This document shows, piece by piece, positions 1 to 7,190 of a stretch of DNA of 12,907 nucleotides (position 1 is its first letter; every line of letters starts with the position of its first letter). The notes under the pieces are model-generated. The model made no database searches and was not told where the DNA came from. It saw only the letters and a program-made list of their open reading frames with translations. Where the stretch lies: NCBI GenBank assembly GCA_005881235.1, contig VBEQ01000118.1, forward strand, positions 1 through 12,907. The letters are read 5' to 3'. The position numbers were made by a program, and so were the translations under genes. The stretch is from Chloroflexota bacterium. GTDB lineage: Bacteria; Chloroflexota; Dormibacteria; CF-121.

Positions 1-1191
1 CCGGGCAAGCCCACGGTGCTGCTCTACGGGCACTATGACGTCCAGCCGGTCGACCCACTCGACCTCTGGACATCGCCACCGTTCGAGCCGCACCAGCAAG
101 ACGGCCTGCTCTTCGGGCGCGGAACATCCGATGACAAGGGGCAGATCGCGCTCCACTGGCAGGCGATCCATGCCTGGCTGCGCACGACCGGCGAGCTGCC
201 TCTGAACCTTAAGGTGATCGCCGAAGGCGAAGAAGAAATCGGCAGCCCGAATTTCGAGGAATTCGTGCGCGCCAACCGGGACCGGCTCAAGGCCGACTAC
301 TGCGTCATCAGTGACACGTCGATGGTGGCAAAGGGGTTCCCCGCGATCACCTACGCGCTCCGCGGCTTGATCTACTTCGAGCTCCGGGTCGAAGCGGCCA
401 GCACCGATCTCCACTCCGGCAACCTGGGCGGCATCGCGCCCAACCCCGCCCAGGCGCTCGCGGAGATCCTCACCAACCTCAAAGATCCAACCGGCCACGT
501 CCTGGTGCCCGGTTTCTACGACGGCGTGCGGCCGCTCAGCGACGACGAGCGCCGCCAGTTCGCGCGCATCCCCTTTGATGAGGCGGCGATCAAACGGACC
601 TACGGTCTGCGGGCCTTGCATGGCGAGGCGGGATTCACTCCCATCGAACGTAACTGGGCGCGGCCAACATTCGACGTCAACGGAATCTGGGGCGGCTATC
701 AGGGGCCGGGCAAGAAGACGATCATTCCGGCCTGGGTGGCCGCCAAGTTCAGCTGCCGCCTCGTCCCCGACCAGGATCCGAAGGCCGTAAGCGAAGCGCT
801 GCGTCGCTACATCGAGGAGGTCACGCCAAAGACGGTCCAGGTTACCGTCACCGAGCTCAGCGGCCAGGGCGATCCATGGATCACGCCGGTCGATCACCCC
901 CTCATCGACGCCGGGCAGCGGGCTCTGCGGCAGGTGTATGGTACGGAGCCGGCCCTGATCCGCGCCGGCGGTTCAATCGGCGCCGTCGACGTCATGGGCC
1001 GGCTGCTCGAGGCGCCCTGTTTGCTCGTCGGTTTCGTCTTGCCGGACTGCTTTGCGCACGCACCCAACGAGCGGCTGGACCTGGACAGCTTCTTCCTCGG
1101 CCGCAAGGCTGCCCTACATCTGTGGGAGGAGATCGCCGCAATTCGAGTCCCCACCACACCCTCCGCTCGGGCGGATGGGAAACACGGATGA
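1..1191 (+). CDS. M20-family metallopeptidase (dipeptidase-like), 5' end outside window
   Basis: The open frame enters from the left edge and ends at TGA 1189-1191, giving 396 residues. About 60-70 N-terminal residues seem to be missing relative to M20 dipeptidases, which usually run about 450-470. All five metal-site segments are visible, numbering from the window edge: H11 in HYDVQP, D44 in GTSDDKG, the E-rich EGEEEIG with E78/E79 as general base and zinc ligand, D105 in VISDTS, and H353 in CFAHAPNE. The lid/dimerisation part is also present, with DLHSGNLGG near residue 136. Family knowledge indicates a cytosolic di-zinc enzyme that cleaves dipeptides or related amide bonds; the substrate cannot be read from sequence. 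A GTG at 16 lies inside the conserved core and is not the start. The gene meets the next, leftward gene tail to tail, with one base between the stop codons. Confidence 0.93.
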   Translation, partial: PGKPTVLLYGHYDVQPVDPLDLWTSPPFEPHQQDGLLFGRGTSDDKGQIALHWQAIHAWLRTTGELPLNLKVIAEGEEEIGSPNFEEFVRANRDRLKADYCVISDTSMVAKGFPAITYALRGLIYFELRVEAASTDLHSGNLGGIAPNPAQALAEILTNLKDPTGHVLVPGFYDGVRPLSDDERRQFARIPFDEAAIKRTYGLRALHGEAGFTPIERNWARPTFDVNGIWGGYQGPGKKTIIPAWVAAKFSCRLVPDQDPKAVSEALRRYIEEVTPKTVQVTVTELSGQGDPWITPVDHPLIDAGQRALRQVYGTEPALIRAGGSIGAVDVMGRLLEAPCLLVGFVLPDCFAHAPNERLDLDSFFLGRKAALHLWEEIAAIRVPTTPSARADGKHG

Positions 1192-1192
1192 G

Positions 1193-1447
1193 TCAGTCGG
1201 CTTTTTCCGCGGCCCTCCGCTGTGCCAGGCCGGCGCGTAACTTCGCGAAGTTCGCCCGCAATTCGGCCTGACGGGAGGCCGAGGCGGCCCGCTTCAGCCG
1301 ATCGGAGGGGCGGTTTCCAAAGACAGCCTCCCAGCCAACCTGGAGCAGCGCGCCCGCATACTGCTCGAGGGGGATGCGATCCGCCTGGGCAGCGGCTTCG
1401 ATGTAATCCTCGAGTACGGGGTCGACGTCGGCAATGACCTTGCCCAA
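1193..1447 (-). CDS. Small alanine-rich hypothetical protein (84 aa)
   Basis: I do not recognise this protein. TTG at 1447 is preferred because a purine-rich GGAAGGGGAG lies just upstream, five bases from the TTG. A longer reading from a TTG at 1486 adds 13 residues that look non-coding. The protein starts with an acidic, hydrophobic segment (VIADVDPVLEDYIEAAA) and continues with mostly helical, alanine- and arginine-rich sequence ending in AAEKAD. There are no cysteines, signal peptide or membrane helix. Its length and helix content would suit a small DNA-binding or antitoxin-like protein, but no diagnostic motif is visible. It lies 62 bases downstream of the TPR-like gene on the same strand and may share its transcript. 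It is intact, unlike its upstream neighbour. Confidence 0.5.
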   Translation of the reverse strand: MGKVIADVDPVLEDYIEAAAQADRIPLEQYAGALLQVGWEAVFGNRPSDRLKRAASASRQAELRANFAKLRAGLAQRRAAEKAD

Positions 1448-1750
1448 ATATGCTCCCCTTCCCGGTGCTTCGCAACGATACGCCAAACCGCGCGAGCCGC
1501 GCCACCTACCTAGGCGGTTCGTAGCAGGCGATCGGCTTGGTAGCGCGGTTTCAGCGTCTCCTGGTAGTCGATCAACCCGAAGGTGAACGCGTGATTTGGC
1601 TCGAAGAGCAGGGGTTGACGCGGCCAGAATTCCGCTAAGGCCTCGTGCTCGCGATCCGTCATGTCGAAGCGGTGGTACATCTCAGCTCGAGCGAGGGTCC
1701 GAATGTCCGCCAACCAGGCGTGATCGTCCGTCTCCAGATGAACGGCATCG

Positions 1751-1865
1751 AGCTCGGCAATGGCTGCCCCCACCCTGCCCTCCCCCGCAAGCGGCGGAGG
1801 GAACATGGCTCGGCAGCGCAAGACGGCGCGTTTCATCCGCAACTGGCCGGTCGGCACCTCAGCTC
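1751..1865. mobile_element. Short non-coding insertion with 5-bp target duplication inside the TPR-like gene
   Basis: AGCTC occurs at 1751-1755 and again at 1861-1865, bracketing 105 bases that do not fit the host gene. Collapsing the two copies to one restores the host reading frame exactly, which is the signature of an insertion with a 5-bp duplicated target. The inserted part contains one copy of the window's palindromic repeat (1766-1801) plus about 60 further bases. I see no convincing terminal inverted repeats and no transposase, so this would be a non-autonomous element or a repeat-associated insertion rather than a full IS. Confidence 0.6.
1766..1801 (+). repeat. Palindromic dispersed repeat, copy 1
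   Basis: A GCCCCCACCCTG lead is followed by CCCTCCCCCGC, a two-base AA loop and GCGGCGGAGGG: an 11-bp stem with one mismatch. It matches copies at 2415-2451 and 7124-7160 in the lead, the stem and the same orientation. Translated, it gives the proline/glycine artefact LAGEGRVG, which often marks such repeats inside predicted genes. Confidence 0.8.
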
Positions 1866-2414
1866 TGACCGTGCCCGGACGAGCTCCAATCGCGCATGAT
1901 CGAGCTTCCCCGCCAGCCGGGCAAAGGTCGCGCGGTAGCCAAACGACTCGTCGAACATCGGAAGGCCACGCATGTAGAGGAACATGTCATCGGCGATCTT
2001 CAATTCGTAGTAACGGTCGAAAATCGGCTGGATCACCCGCTGGCCGTGCTCGAACCGGCTCCATAAGTAGTAGTAGCGCGCCATCGCCAGCACCGTGGGG
2101 CTGCCGACCTGCTCCAGGCGGACGTGCCGAAAGCACGCGGCCATCTCGTCAATCCGACCCTGCGCCTCGTATTCCTGGCCCAGCCCGTAGTTCAGCCAGG
2201 CTGAGGTCGGAAACGACCGGACGCCTTCCTCGAAGATCTCCCTCGCCCGGGCGCGCTGATTCGTTCGGAACTCAACAATGCCGCGGGCCCGGTACCACAT
2301 CTCCTGTTCGCCGCTGCCCAAACGGGTCGATCCATCTGGTCGAGGACAGCGCCGAGCTCCCTCCACTGGCCCTTCGGACCGTACTCGTCTACGAGGCCCT
2401 CGATCGAGCTCATG

Positions 2415-2451
2415 AGCCCCCACCCTACCCTCTCCCGCAAGCGGGCGAGGG
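2415..2451 (+). repeat. Palindromic dispersed repeat, copy 2, at the regulator-TPR junction
   Basis: The same lead (GCCCCCACCCTA) is followed by CCCTCTCCCGC, AA and GCGGGCGAGGG, an 11-bp stem with one mismatch. It fills nearly all of the 51 bases between the response-regulator stop and the ATG of the TPR-like gene at 2413. It therefore supplies the bases where the ribosome binding site of that gene should be; on the leftward strand GGTGGGGGC precedes the ATG. It could also form an RNA hairpin between the two cistrons. Confidence 0.8.
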
Positions 2452-2464
2452 GAAATAGCCCCGC

Positions 2465-3166
2465 TTAGTCGGCGACGAAGCGGTAGCCGATCCCCGGAAC
2501 GGAGTGGATGTAGTGCGGCTTTTCGGAGTCGCGCTCGATCTTCTTGCGCAGCCGGTAGACATGCGCGTCCACGGTCCGCGTCTCGATCTCGACCTCGTAG
2601 CCCCACACCTTCCGAAGCAGCTCGCCGCGGCTGACCACCTGTCCGGCTTGCGAGGCCAGTAGCGAAAGGAGGTTGAACTCGGTGAGCGTCAGGGCAACTT
2701 CCTTGCCCTCGCGCCACACCTGGCGGCTGTTCATGTCGATGATGAGGCCTGGGAACTCGAAGCGCGTCTTGGGCTGTGCCTGCGAGACCGCCTGCTCGCT
2801 CCGACGCAGGTGTGCGCCCACCCGGGCTAGGAGTTCCCGTACCTCAAACGGCTTGGTCAGGTAGTCGTCGGCCCCCACCTCGAGCCCGACGACGACGTCG
2901 ATTGTGTCGGTCTTCGCCGTCAGCATGATGACCGGCACCTGGGTACCGTCGGCGCGGAGCTGGCGGCAGACGTCCATGCCGGAGACGCCCGGCAGGTTCA
3001 AGTCGAGGATCACCAGGTCAGGCTCGGACTTCTCGATCATCTCCATGCCCTTCTCCCCGGTGTCCGCCTCGATCAGGTTCAGGTTTTGACCCACGCATGC
3101 CATGCGGACGACCTCCCGGGTCGGGGCATCATCCTCGATCATCAAAATCGTCTTCGGGAATGACAT
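2465..3166 (-). CDS. OmpR/PhoB-family response regulator (233 aa)
   Basis: This is a complete two-domain transcription regulator. The receiver domain (about 5-120) has the acidic pair E11/D12-D13, phospho-acceptor D55 in VILDLNLPG, the T83 switch residue in VIMLTAK, and K105 in YLTKPFE. The winged-helix DNA-binding domain (about 135-232) has the typical FNLLSLLASQAGQVVSR, VWGYE, RTVDAHVYRLRKKIE and GYRFV landmarks. The length is normal for the family. The ATG at 3166 lies nine bases after the kinase stop, and the Shine-Dalgarno-like AAGGAG spans the last kinase codons and its stop, so the pair is co-transcribed and probably translationally linked. The upstream hybrid kinase is its likely phosphate donor. 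Target genes are unknown. Confidence 0.96.
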   Translation of the reverse strand: MSFPKTILMIEDDAPTREVVRMACVGQNLNLIEADTGEKGMEMIEKSEPDLVILDLNLPGVSGMDVCRQLRADGTQVPVIMLTAKTDTIDVVVGLEVGADDYLTKPFEVRELLARVGAHLRRSEQAVSQAQPKTRFEFPGLIIDMNSRQVWREGKEVALTLTEFNLLSLLASQAGQVVSRGELLRKVWGYEVEIETRTVDAHVYRLRKKIERDSEKPHYIHSVPGIGYRFVAD

Positions 3167-3175
3167 GGGTCGCGC

Positions 3176-4770
3176 CTACTCCTTCTCCAGAAAGTTCGTC
3201 ACTTGCAGCATGAATTTCTTGAGTTCGATCGGTTTCGCGATGTAGCCACTGCACCCCGCGGCCAGCGCCTGCTCCTCGCTTCCCTTCAGCGCGTTCGCTG
3301 TCAGGGCGACCACTTTGATACTCCTCGTGGCCGGGTCCGCTTTGAGCTGGCGGGTCACCGCTAATCCATCAACGCCGGGGAGCTGCATATCCATCAGTAT
3401 TAGGTCGGGTCGGAGGTGGCGGGCCTTCTCCAGGCCCTCCTGGCCGTTCGAGGCGGTGTCCACGGCGAAGCCATTGCCCTCCAGGACCATGCGGGCCAAG
3501 TCCAGGTTCGAGGGATTGTCTTCGACGACGAGGACGCGATTCCGCTTGCTGGGGCCTGGCCGGAGCGGGAACTCCACGGTGAAGACGGTCCCCGCGTCGG
3601 GCGCGCTCTCGAAGTCGATCGTGCCGCCGTGGAGTTCGACCAGCTTCTTGGTCAACGCCAGGCCGAGGCCGGTACCCGGGTATTCCCGGTTGCTGGCGCT
3701 CTGCACCTGGTAGAAGGCACCGAAGATCTTGTGCTGGACGTCCTTGGGGATGCCGATGCCGCTGTCGTTCACCGACACCCGCAACGACGCGCCCTCGACC
3801 GCGGCCTTCAGGCCGACCTTCCCCGACGGCGGCGTGAACTTGATGGCATTCGAGAGGAGGTTGTAGAGGACTTGCTTGAACTTGTTCTTGTCCGCAATCA
3901 AAAGCGCATCAAGCGGCTCGACCGCCGAGGCGATCTCGATGTCCTTCTTCATCGCCAACGAGCGCACCACGTTGAGCACCTCGCGGACGGCGGAGTCGAC
4001 CCCGAACTCTTCGTAGACCAGGTCCATGCGGCCCGCCTCGACCTTGGTCAGGTCGAGGACGTCGTTGATCAGCGACAGCAGGTGCTTGCCACTGTTATAG
4101 ATGTTGTCGAGGCAGTCTTTGCGCTGCTTCTCCGAGATCTTGCCGGCCAGGTCGTCGCGGAGCAGCTCCGAGAAGCCCAGGATGGCATTGAGGGGGGTGC
4201 GCAATTCGTGCGACATGTTGGCGAGGAACTCCGACTTGAGCCGGCGGTCTCCAGCTCTCCGAGATGGGCCTGCAGCTGCTCGTAGAGGCGACCGTTCTCG
4301 ATCGCAATCGAGGCCTGGTTGGTGATGACCTTGAGGATGGCGGCATCCAGCTCGGTGAAGGGATCGACCCGCTGCCGCGAGATCGTCATCGCGCCGACCA
4401 CCCGCTGGGTCGTGGCCAGCGGCTGGACCATGAGCGAGCGCGGCGACCGGCTCTGGTCGAGCATCTTGAAGCGCGGGTCGAGGGTGGCGTCGGCGATGTT
4501 GAGGGTCTCGAGCTGCTCGACGGCGTAGCCGAGGATGCCGTCTCCCAGGACGAAGCGCGCGATGTGGGGCACCATGTCGCGGTGGGGGTAGGTGGCGGTG
4601 GCGGTCAGCTCCCGGCTGCCCTCGTTGAGCAGGAAGACGGTGGCCGCATCGAACTGCACCATCTGGGATGTCGCCCGCAGCATCGCCTCGATGTTCTCGT
4701 TCAGCGAGAGCGATGCGGAGAAGAGACCGCCGAGCCGGTTCAGCAGTTGAATCTCGGGGTCGGCTGTCAC
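3176..4770 (-). CDS. GAF-domain hybrid sensor histidine kinase with C-terminal receiver, frameshifted as read
   Basis: The domains lie in two frames joined near 4241-4246. The upstream frame encodes a GAF sensor domain (about 10-165, ending AIENGRLYEQLQAHLGELETA). The downstream frame encodes RLKSEFLANMSHELRTPLN and the rest. With one base restored the protein is 531 residues: phospho-His 188, N box NLLSNAIKFTP near 308, G1 DSGIGIP near 336, F box FGAFYQ, G2 GTGLGLAL near 366, then a receiver domain (411-531) with D461 in LILMDMQLPG and K513 in YIAKPIE. There is no membrane helix, so it is cytosolic and senses through the GAF pocket. GTG 4770 is chosen because a TATAAT lies nine bases upstream, implying a leaderless message; ATG 4791 is the alternative but would start upstream of that box. 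The missing base lies in a GC-rich run and may be a sequencing error. The stop is nine bases before the response regulator. Confidence 0.88.
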
Positions 4771-4779
4771 GTGCCCGAC

Positions 4780-4785
4780 ATTATA
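4780..4785 (-). promoter_or_regulatory. -10 box of the kinase-regulator operon
   Basis: A perfect TATAAT reads leftward, nine bases before the in-frame GTG at 4770. No good -35 is visible; TTGTGT at 4800-4805 would be too close. The spacing places the transcript start at or next to the GTG, so translation would be leaderless. Confidence 0.5.
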
Positions 4786-4891
4786 AGTCATGATTTTTGA
4801 CACAACCACGTTCCCGACTGGGGGTTTCGATACTGCAACGTCACGCTCTGTGACTTTCTTTCGCGGAACTAACCGGGCCACTGCGCCTCGT

Positions 4892-4913
4892 CGCGGCTCG
4901 CGGCGGAGCCGCG
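4892..4913. repeat. GC-rich dyad in the divergent kinase/oxidoreductase intergenic region
   Basis: CGCGGCTC, six bases, GAGCCGCG form a perfect 8-bp inverted repeat in the 186 bases between the divergent starts at 4770 and 4957. A smaller dyad, GTCAC-N5-GTGAC, lies at 4840-4854. Either could be an operator or a hairpin; nothing identifies the binder. Confidence 0.45.
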
Positions 4914-4942
4914 CTGGACGACGCCGTCGCCCGGTAAATGAG

Positions 4943-4948
4943 TAGCAT
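4943..4948 (+). promoter_or_regulatory. -10 box of the oxidoreductase-lipoprotein operon
   Basis: TAGCAT (TAnnnT) ends eight bases before the GTG start at 4957, and no Shine-Dalgarno sequence separates them. As for the kinase and radC, this spacing suggests a leaderless transcript. No clear -35 is visible. Confidence 0.4.
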
Positions 4949-4956
4949 GACGCGAC

Positions 4957-5994
4957 GTGAAGGCGATTCGATTTCATCAGCACGGCGGCCCCGAGGTGCT
5001 CCGCTACGAGGACGCGCCGACTCCTGAGCCGGGCCGCGGTGAGGTCCTGGTCGCGCTTCGGGCGGCCGCCCTCAACCACCTGGACCTCTTCACACGCAAC
5101 GGCGATGTCCCGAAGGTCCCCCTCCCCCACATCGGCGGCGCCGACGGGGCCGGCGTGGTCGCGGCCAATGGTCCGGGCGCGACACGCTATCCAGCCGGCA
5201 CGCGGGTCTTCTTCGACCCGGGGTTGAGCGACGGCACCTGCGACTACTGCGCCCGCGGCGAGCACAGCCTGTGCGACCGTTGGGAGATCCTGGGCGAGCA
5301 TCGTGACGGCACCTACGCGCAGGCGGTCGTGGTACCCGAAATCAACCTTCGGCCCATCCCGGAGGGCCTGAGCTTCGAGGAAGCCGCCGCCTTTCCCTTG
5401 GTGTTCCTCACCGCCTGGCGGATGGTGGTCTCCAAGGCCCGGGTGCTGCCGGGCGAGGCGGTGCTCATTCTCGGCATCGGCGGCGGCGTGGCACTGGCCG
5501 CGCTGCAGATCGCCAAGCACCTGGGGGCTCGGGTCTTTGTGACCTCGAGCAGCCAGGAGAAGCTCGATCGGGCCAGGGCGATGGGCGCCGACGTCCTGAT
5601 CAACCACAAGGCAACCGACTTCTCGAAAGAAGTTTGGGGAATCACCGAGAAGCGCGGCGTCGACGTTGTGATCGAAAATGTCGGTGCGGCCACCTGGTCA
5701 GGGAGCATCCGGGCGCTGGCACGCGGCGGCCGGCTCGTCACCTGCGGCGCCACCTCCGGCCCCAAGCCGGATGAGGACATCCGCCGCATCTTCACCAAGC
5801 AAATCACGATCTACGGCTCGACTATGGGAACCCGGCATGACTGGGAACAGCTGAATCGACTGCTGGCCGCGAAGGCCCTCCGACCGGTCGTCGACCGCAT
5901 CTTCCCCCTCGAGCAGGCAGCGCAGGCGCAGACGCTGCTCGAACATGGGGACCACTTCGGCAAGCTTGTCCTGACCATTCCGCCGCTCTCGTGA
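4957..5994 (+). CDS. Medium-chain dehydrogenase/reductase, quinone-oxidoreductase-like, with modified structural-zinc lobe (345 aa)
   Basis: A GroES-like N-terminal half is followed by a Rossmann domain with the dinucleotide loop GIGGGV at 173-178. The region that holds the catalytic zinc Cys in alcohol dehydrogenases reads AALNHLD, with Asn 40, and the usual GHE is GGADGAG, so a catalytic zinc is unlikely. This matches the zinc-independent NAD(P)H:quinone oxidoreductase branch. The structural-zinc lobe keeps three of four ligands (C95, C98, C106) in correct spacing; the first position is D92, which could still bind metal. Length is normal. It probably oxidises or reduces a small alcohol, carbonyl or quinone in the cytosol; the substrate is unknown. 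GTG 4957 is supported by MKAIRFHQHGGPEVL, the family's standard beginning. Its TGA overlaps the next gene's GTG as GTGA, so the two are translationally coupled. Confidence 0.93.
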   Translation: MKAIRFHQHGGPEVLRYEDAPTPEPGRGEVLVALRAAALNHLDLFTRNGDVPKVPLPHIGGADGAGVVAANGPGATRYPAGTRVFFDPGLSDGTCDYCARGEHSLCDRWEILGEHRDGTYAQAVVVPEINLRPIPEGLSFEEAAAFPLVFLTAWRMVVSKARVLPGEAVLILGIGGGVALAALQIAKHLGARVFVTSSSQEKLDRARAMGADVLINHKATDFSKEVWGITEKRGVDVVIENVGAATWSGSIRALARGGRLVTCGATSGPKPDEDIRRIFTKQITIYGSTMGTRHDWEQLNRLLAAKALRPVVDRIFPLEQAAQAQTLLEHGDHFGKLVLTIPPLS

Positions 5995-7124
5995 GACGTC
6001 CGACGGTGGCGGCCGTGGTCGCGCTGCTGCTAGTCGGGTGCGGTCAGCCGACCGCCCGCACGACGCCGACCGCGTCACCCCGCCACACGCCCACCCCAAG
6101 CCCCACGCCGGTCCCGACACCGACGCCGCTTCCGCCACCGCCGAACCTCGCAGCGGCCGGGGGCATCGGCCTGCCGGCGGGCTTTTCGGCGTATGTCTAC
6201 GCGCGCGGAATCGGCACCGTCTCCGCGATGGCCTTCGGCCCGGATGGTCGCTTGTACGTGCTCAGCAGTGGCGGCTCGCTCGCCGTGGTGGCATCGCCGG
6301 GCGCCGGGCCGCGCACCTTACTTTCCGGCCTGCCGGTCGCGCTCGGCCTGGCCTGGCGAGATAACGAGCTCTACCTTTCGGTCCGCGGCAGCGTCCGGCA
6401 CTACCACCTCAACAACGGCACGCTGTCGGGCGGCGGAGCGGTGGTCAGCGGCCTGCCGGTCAACCGGCATCAGAACGACTGGATCGTGCCAATGCCCAAC
6501 GGCGACTTCCTCCTGGGGGTCGGGTCCACCTGCGATGTCTGCAACGAGGCCAACCCCAAAAGCGCGAGCGTGCTCCGCTTTCACAGCGACTGGAGCTACG
6601 CCGGGGTTGTCGTCCGGGGCGCCCGCAATCCCTACGGTCTCGCGCTCCGCGCCTCGACCGGCGACGCCTACGTCACCATCAACGGCCAGGACAATCTCGG
6701 CGCACAGCCAGCGGACCATCTGTTGCGAGTGGCAGACGGCGAAGATGCCGGATGGCCGCGTTGCTGGCCGGCCTTTCCCGATGGCAGTCTCCATGGCAAT
6801 TGCGCCGGCGTCGCTCCGCCCATCGCCGTGTTTGCCCCGCACTCGTCCGCGGACGGCATCGTCATCGACGACGGTGCCGAGTTTGGCGCGGATTACGCGG
6901 ACAACGCCTTCGTCACGGAGTGGGGCACCAACGTCGGCGGTCCCAGCGGGCGTCGGGTCATCCGCGTGGTGCTCTCCGGATCGGGTGCGAGCGAGCACGG
7001 GCAGACGAGCGATTTCGCGACCGGATTCTCGCACCCGCTGGCCATCACCGAGGCGCCGGATGGTGGCCTACTGGTGGGTGACTATGGAACCGGCCAGGTC
7101 ACGGAGATCTTCCGGACAAGCTAG
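5991..7124 (+). CDS. Lipoprotein with GSDH/sorbosone-dehydrogenase-like beta-propeller (377 aa)
   Basis: GTG 5991 begins a short basic head, a hydrophobic stretch and the lipobox LVGC with C17, so the mature protein should be lipid-anchored outside the cytoplasmic membrane. A Thr/Pro linker (about 18-52) precedes a propeller domain with recurring strands such as AMAFGPDGRLYVL, RNPYGLALRASTGDAYV and the glucose/sorbosone dehydrogenase landmark GEDAGWPRCWP. Related enzymes are PQQ- and calcium-dependent sugar dehydrogenases, but many family members are unproven, and I cannot confirm the catalytic histidine or PQQ ligands by eye. The CDVCNEAN and CWP...GNC cysteines may form disulfides. The 4-bp overlap with the oxidoreductase suggests joint expression, perhaps as two parts of one oxidation route; this is inference. 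The stop is followed directly by a palindromic repeat. Confidence 0.88.
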   Translation: MRRPTVAAVVALLLVGCGQPTARTTPTASPRHTPTPSPTPVPTPTPLPPPPNLAAAGGIGLPAGFSAYVYARGIGTVSAMAFGPDGRLYVLSSGGSLAVVASPGAGPRTLLSGLPVALGLAWRDNELYLSVRGSVRHYHLNNGTLSGGGAVVSGLPVNRHQNDWIVPMPNGDFLLGVGSTCDVCNEANPKSASVLRFHSDWSYAGVVVRGARNPYGLALRASTGDAYVTINGQDNLGAQPADHLLRVADGEDAGWPRCWPAFPDGSLHGNCAGVAPPIAVFAPHSSADGIVIDDGAEFGADYADNAFVTEWGTNVGGPSGRRVIRVVLSGSGASEHGQTSDFATGFSHPLAITEAPDGGLLVGDYGTGQVTEIFRTS

Positions 7125-7160
7125 CCCCCACCTTGACCCTCCCCCGCACGCGGGGGAGGG
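7124..7160 (+). repeat. Palindromic dispersed repeat, copy 3
   Basis: A GCCCCCACCTTGA lead, beginning in the lipoprotein stop codon, is followed by CCCTCCCCCGC, AC and GCGGGGGAGGG: a perfect 11-bp stem with a two-base loop at 7137-7160. This is the least degenerate of the three copies, and it lies in the same + orientation as the others. Confidence 0.85.
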
Positions 7161-7185
7161 AAGATGGCGAGGGCGCACTTGCGCC
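7137..7185. terminator. Double hairpin between convergent genes, possible bidirectional terminator
   Basis: The 66 bases between the convergent stops at 7124 and 7191 hold the perfect 11-bp stem (7137-7160) and a second hairpin, GGCGCA-CT-TGCGCC (7172-7185). There is no T tract on either side, so intrinsic termination would be weak. The pairing could still stall polymerase or protect both 3' ends. Confidence 0.4.
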
Positions 7186-7190
7186 GGACG

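Larger units (their letters stand above)
1510..2413 (-). pseudogene. TPR-like helical-repeat protein, broken by a 110-bp insertion and a 1-base deletion
   Basis: Three reading frames together encode one protein. ATG 2413 starts MSSIEGLVDEYGPKGQWREL. Near 2317-2326 (runs CCC, AAA, GGG) the frame shifts, and restoring one base gives ...DRPVWGSGEQEMWYRARG. The body has helical-repeat character (RAREIFEEGVRSFPTSAWLNYGLG, then a second and third paired-helix segment), as in tetratricopeptide proteins. At 1865 the frame runs into an inserted segment and stops at 1833; the rest of the protein resumes from 1750 in a third frame and ends at TAG 1510. Deleting 1756-1865 joins SEL to DAVHLETDD in frame, and with one base restored the gene is exactly 265 codons. 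TPR domains mediate protein contacts; the partner is unknown. It follows the response regulator in the same direction, so it was probably part of that signalling operon. No full-length product is expected as read. Confidence 0.75.

Noticed and set aside
4957..5607. Long leftward open frame antisense to the oxidoreductase, continuous with the kinase frame
   Set aside because: It is an antisense shadow with no protein-like character until about 4790. The kinase really begins near 4770-4791, and the rightward oxidoreductase has clear family motifs.
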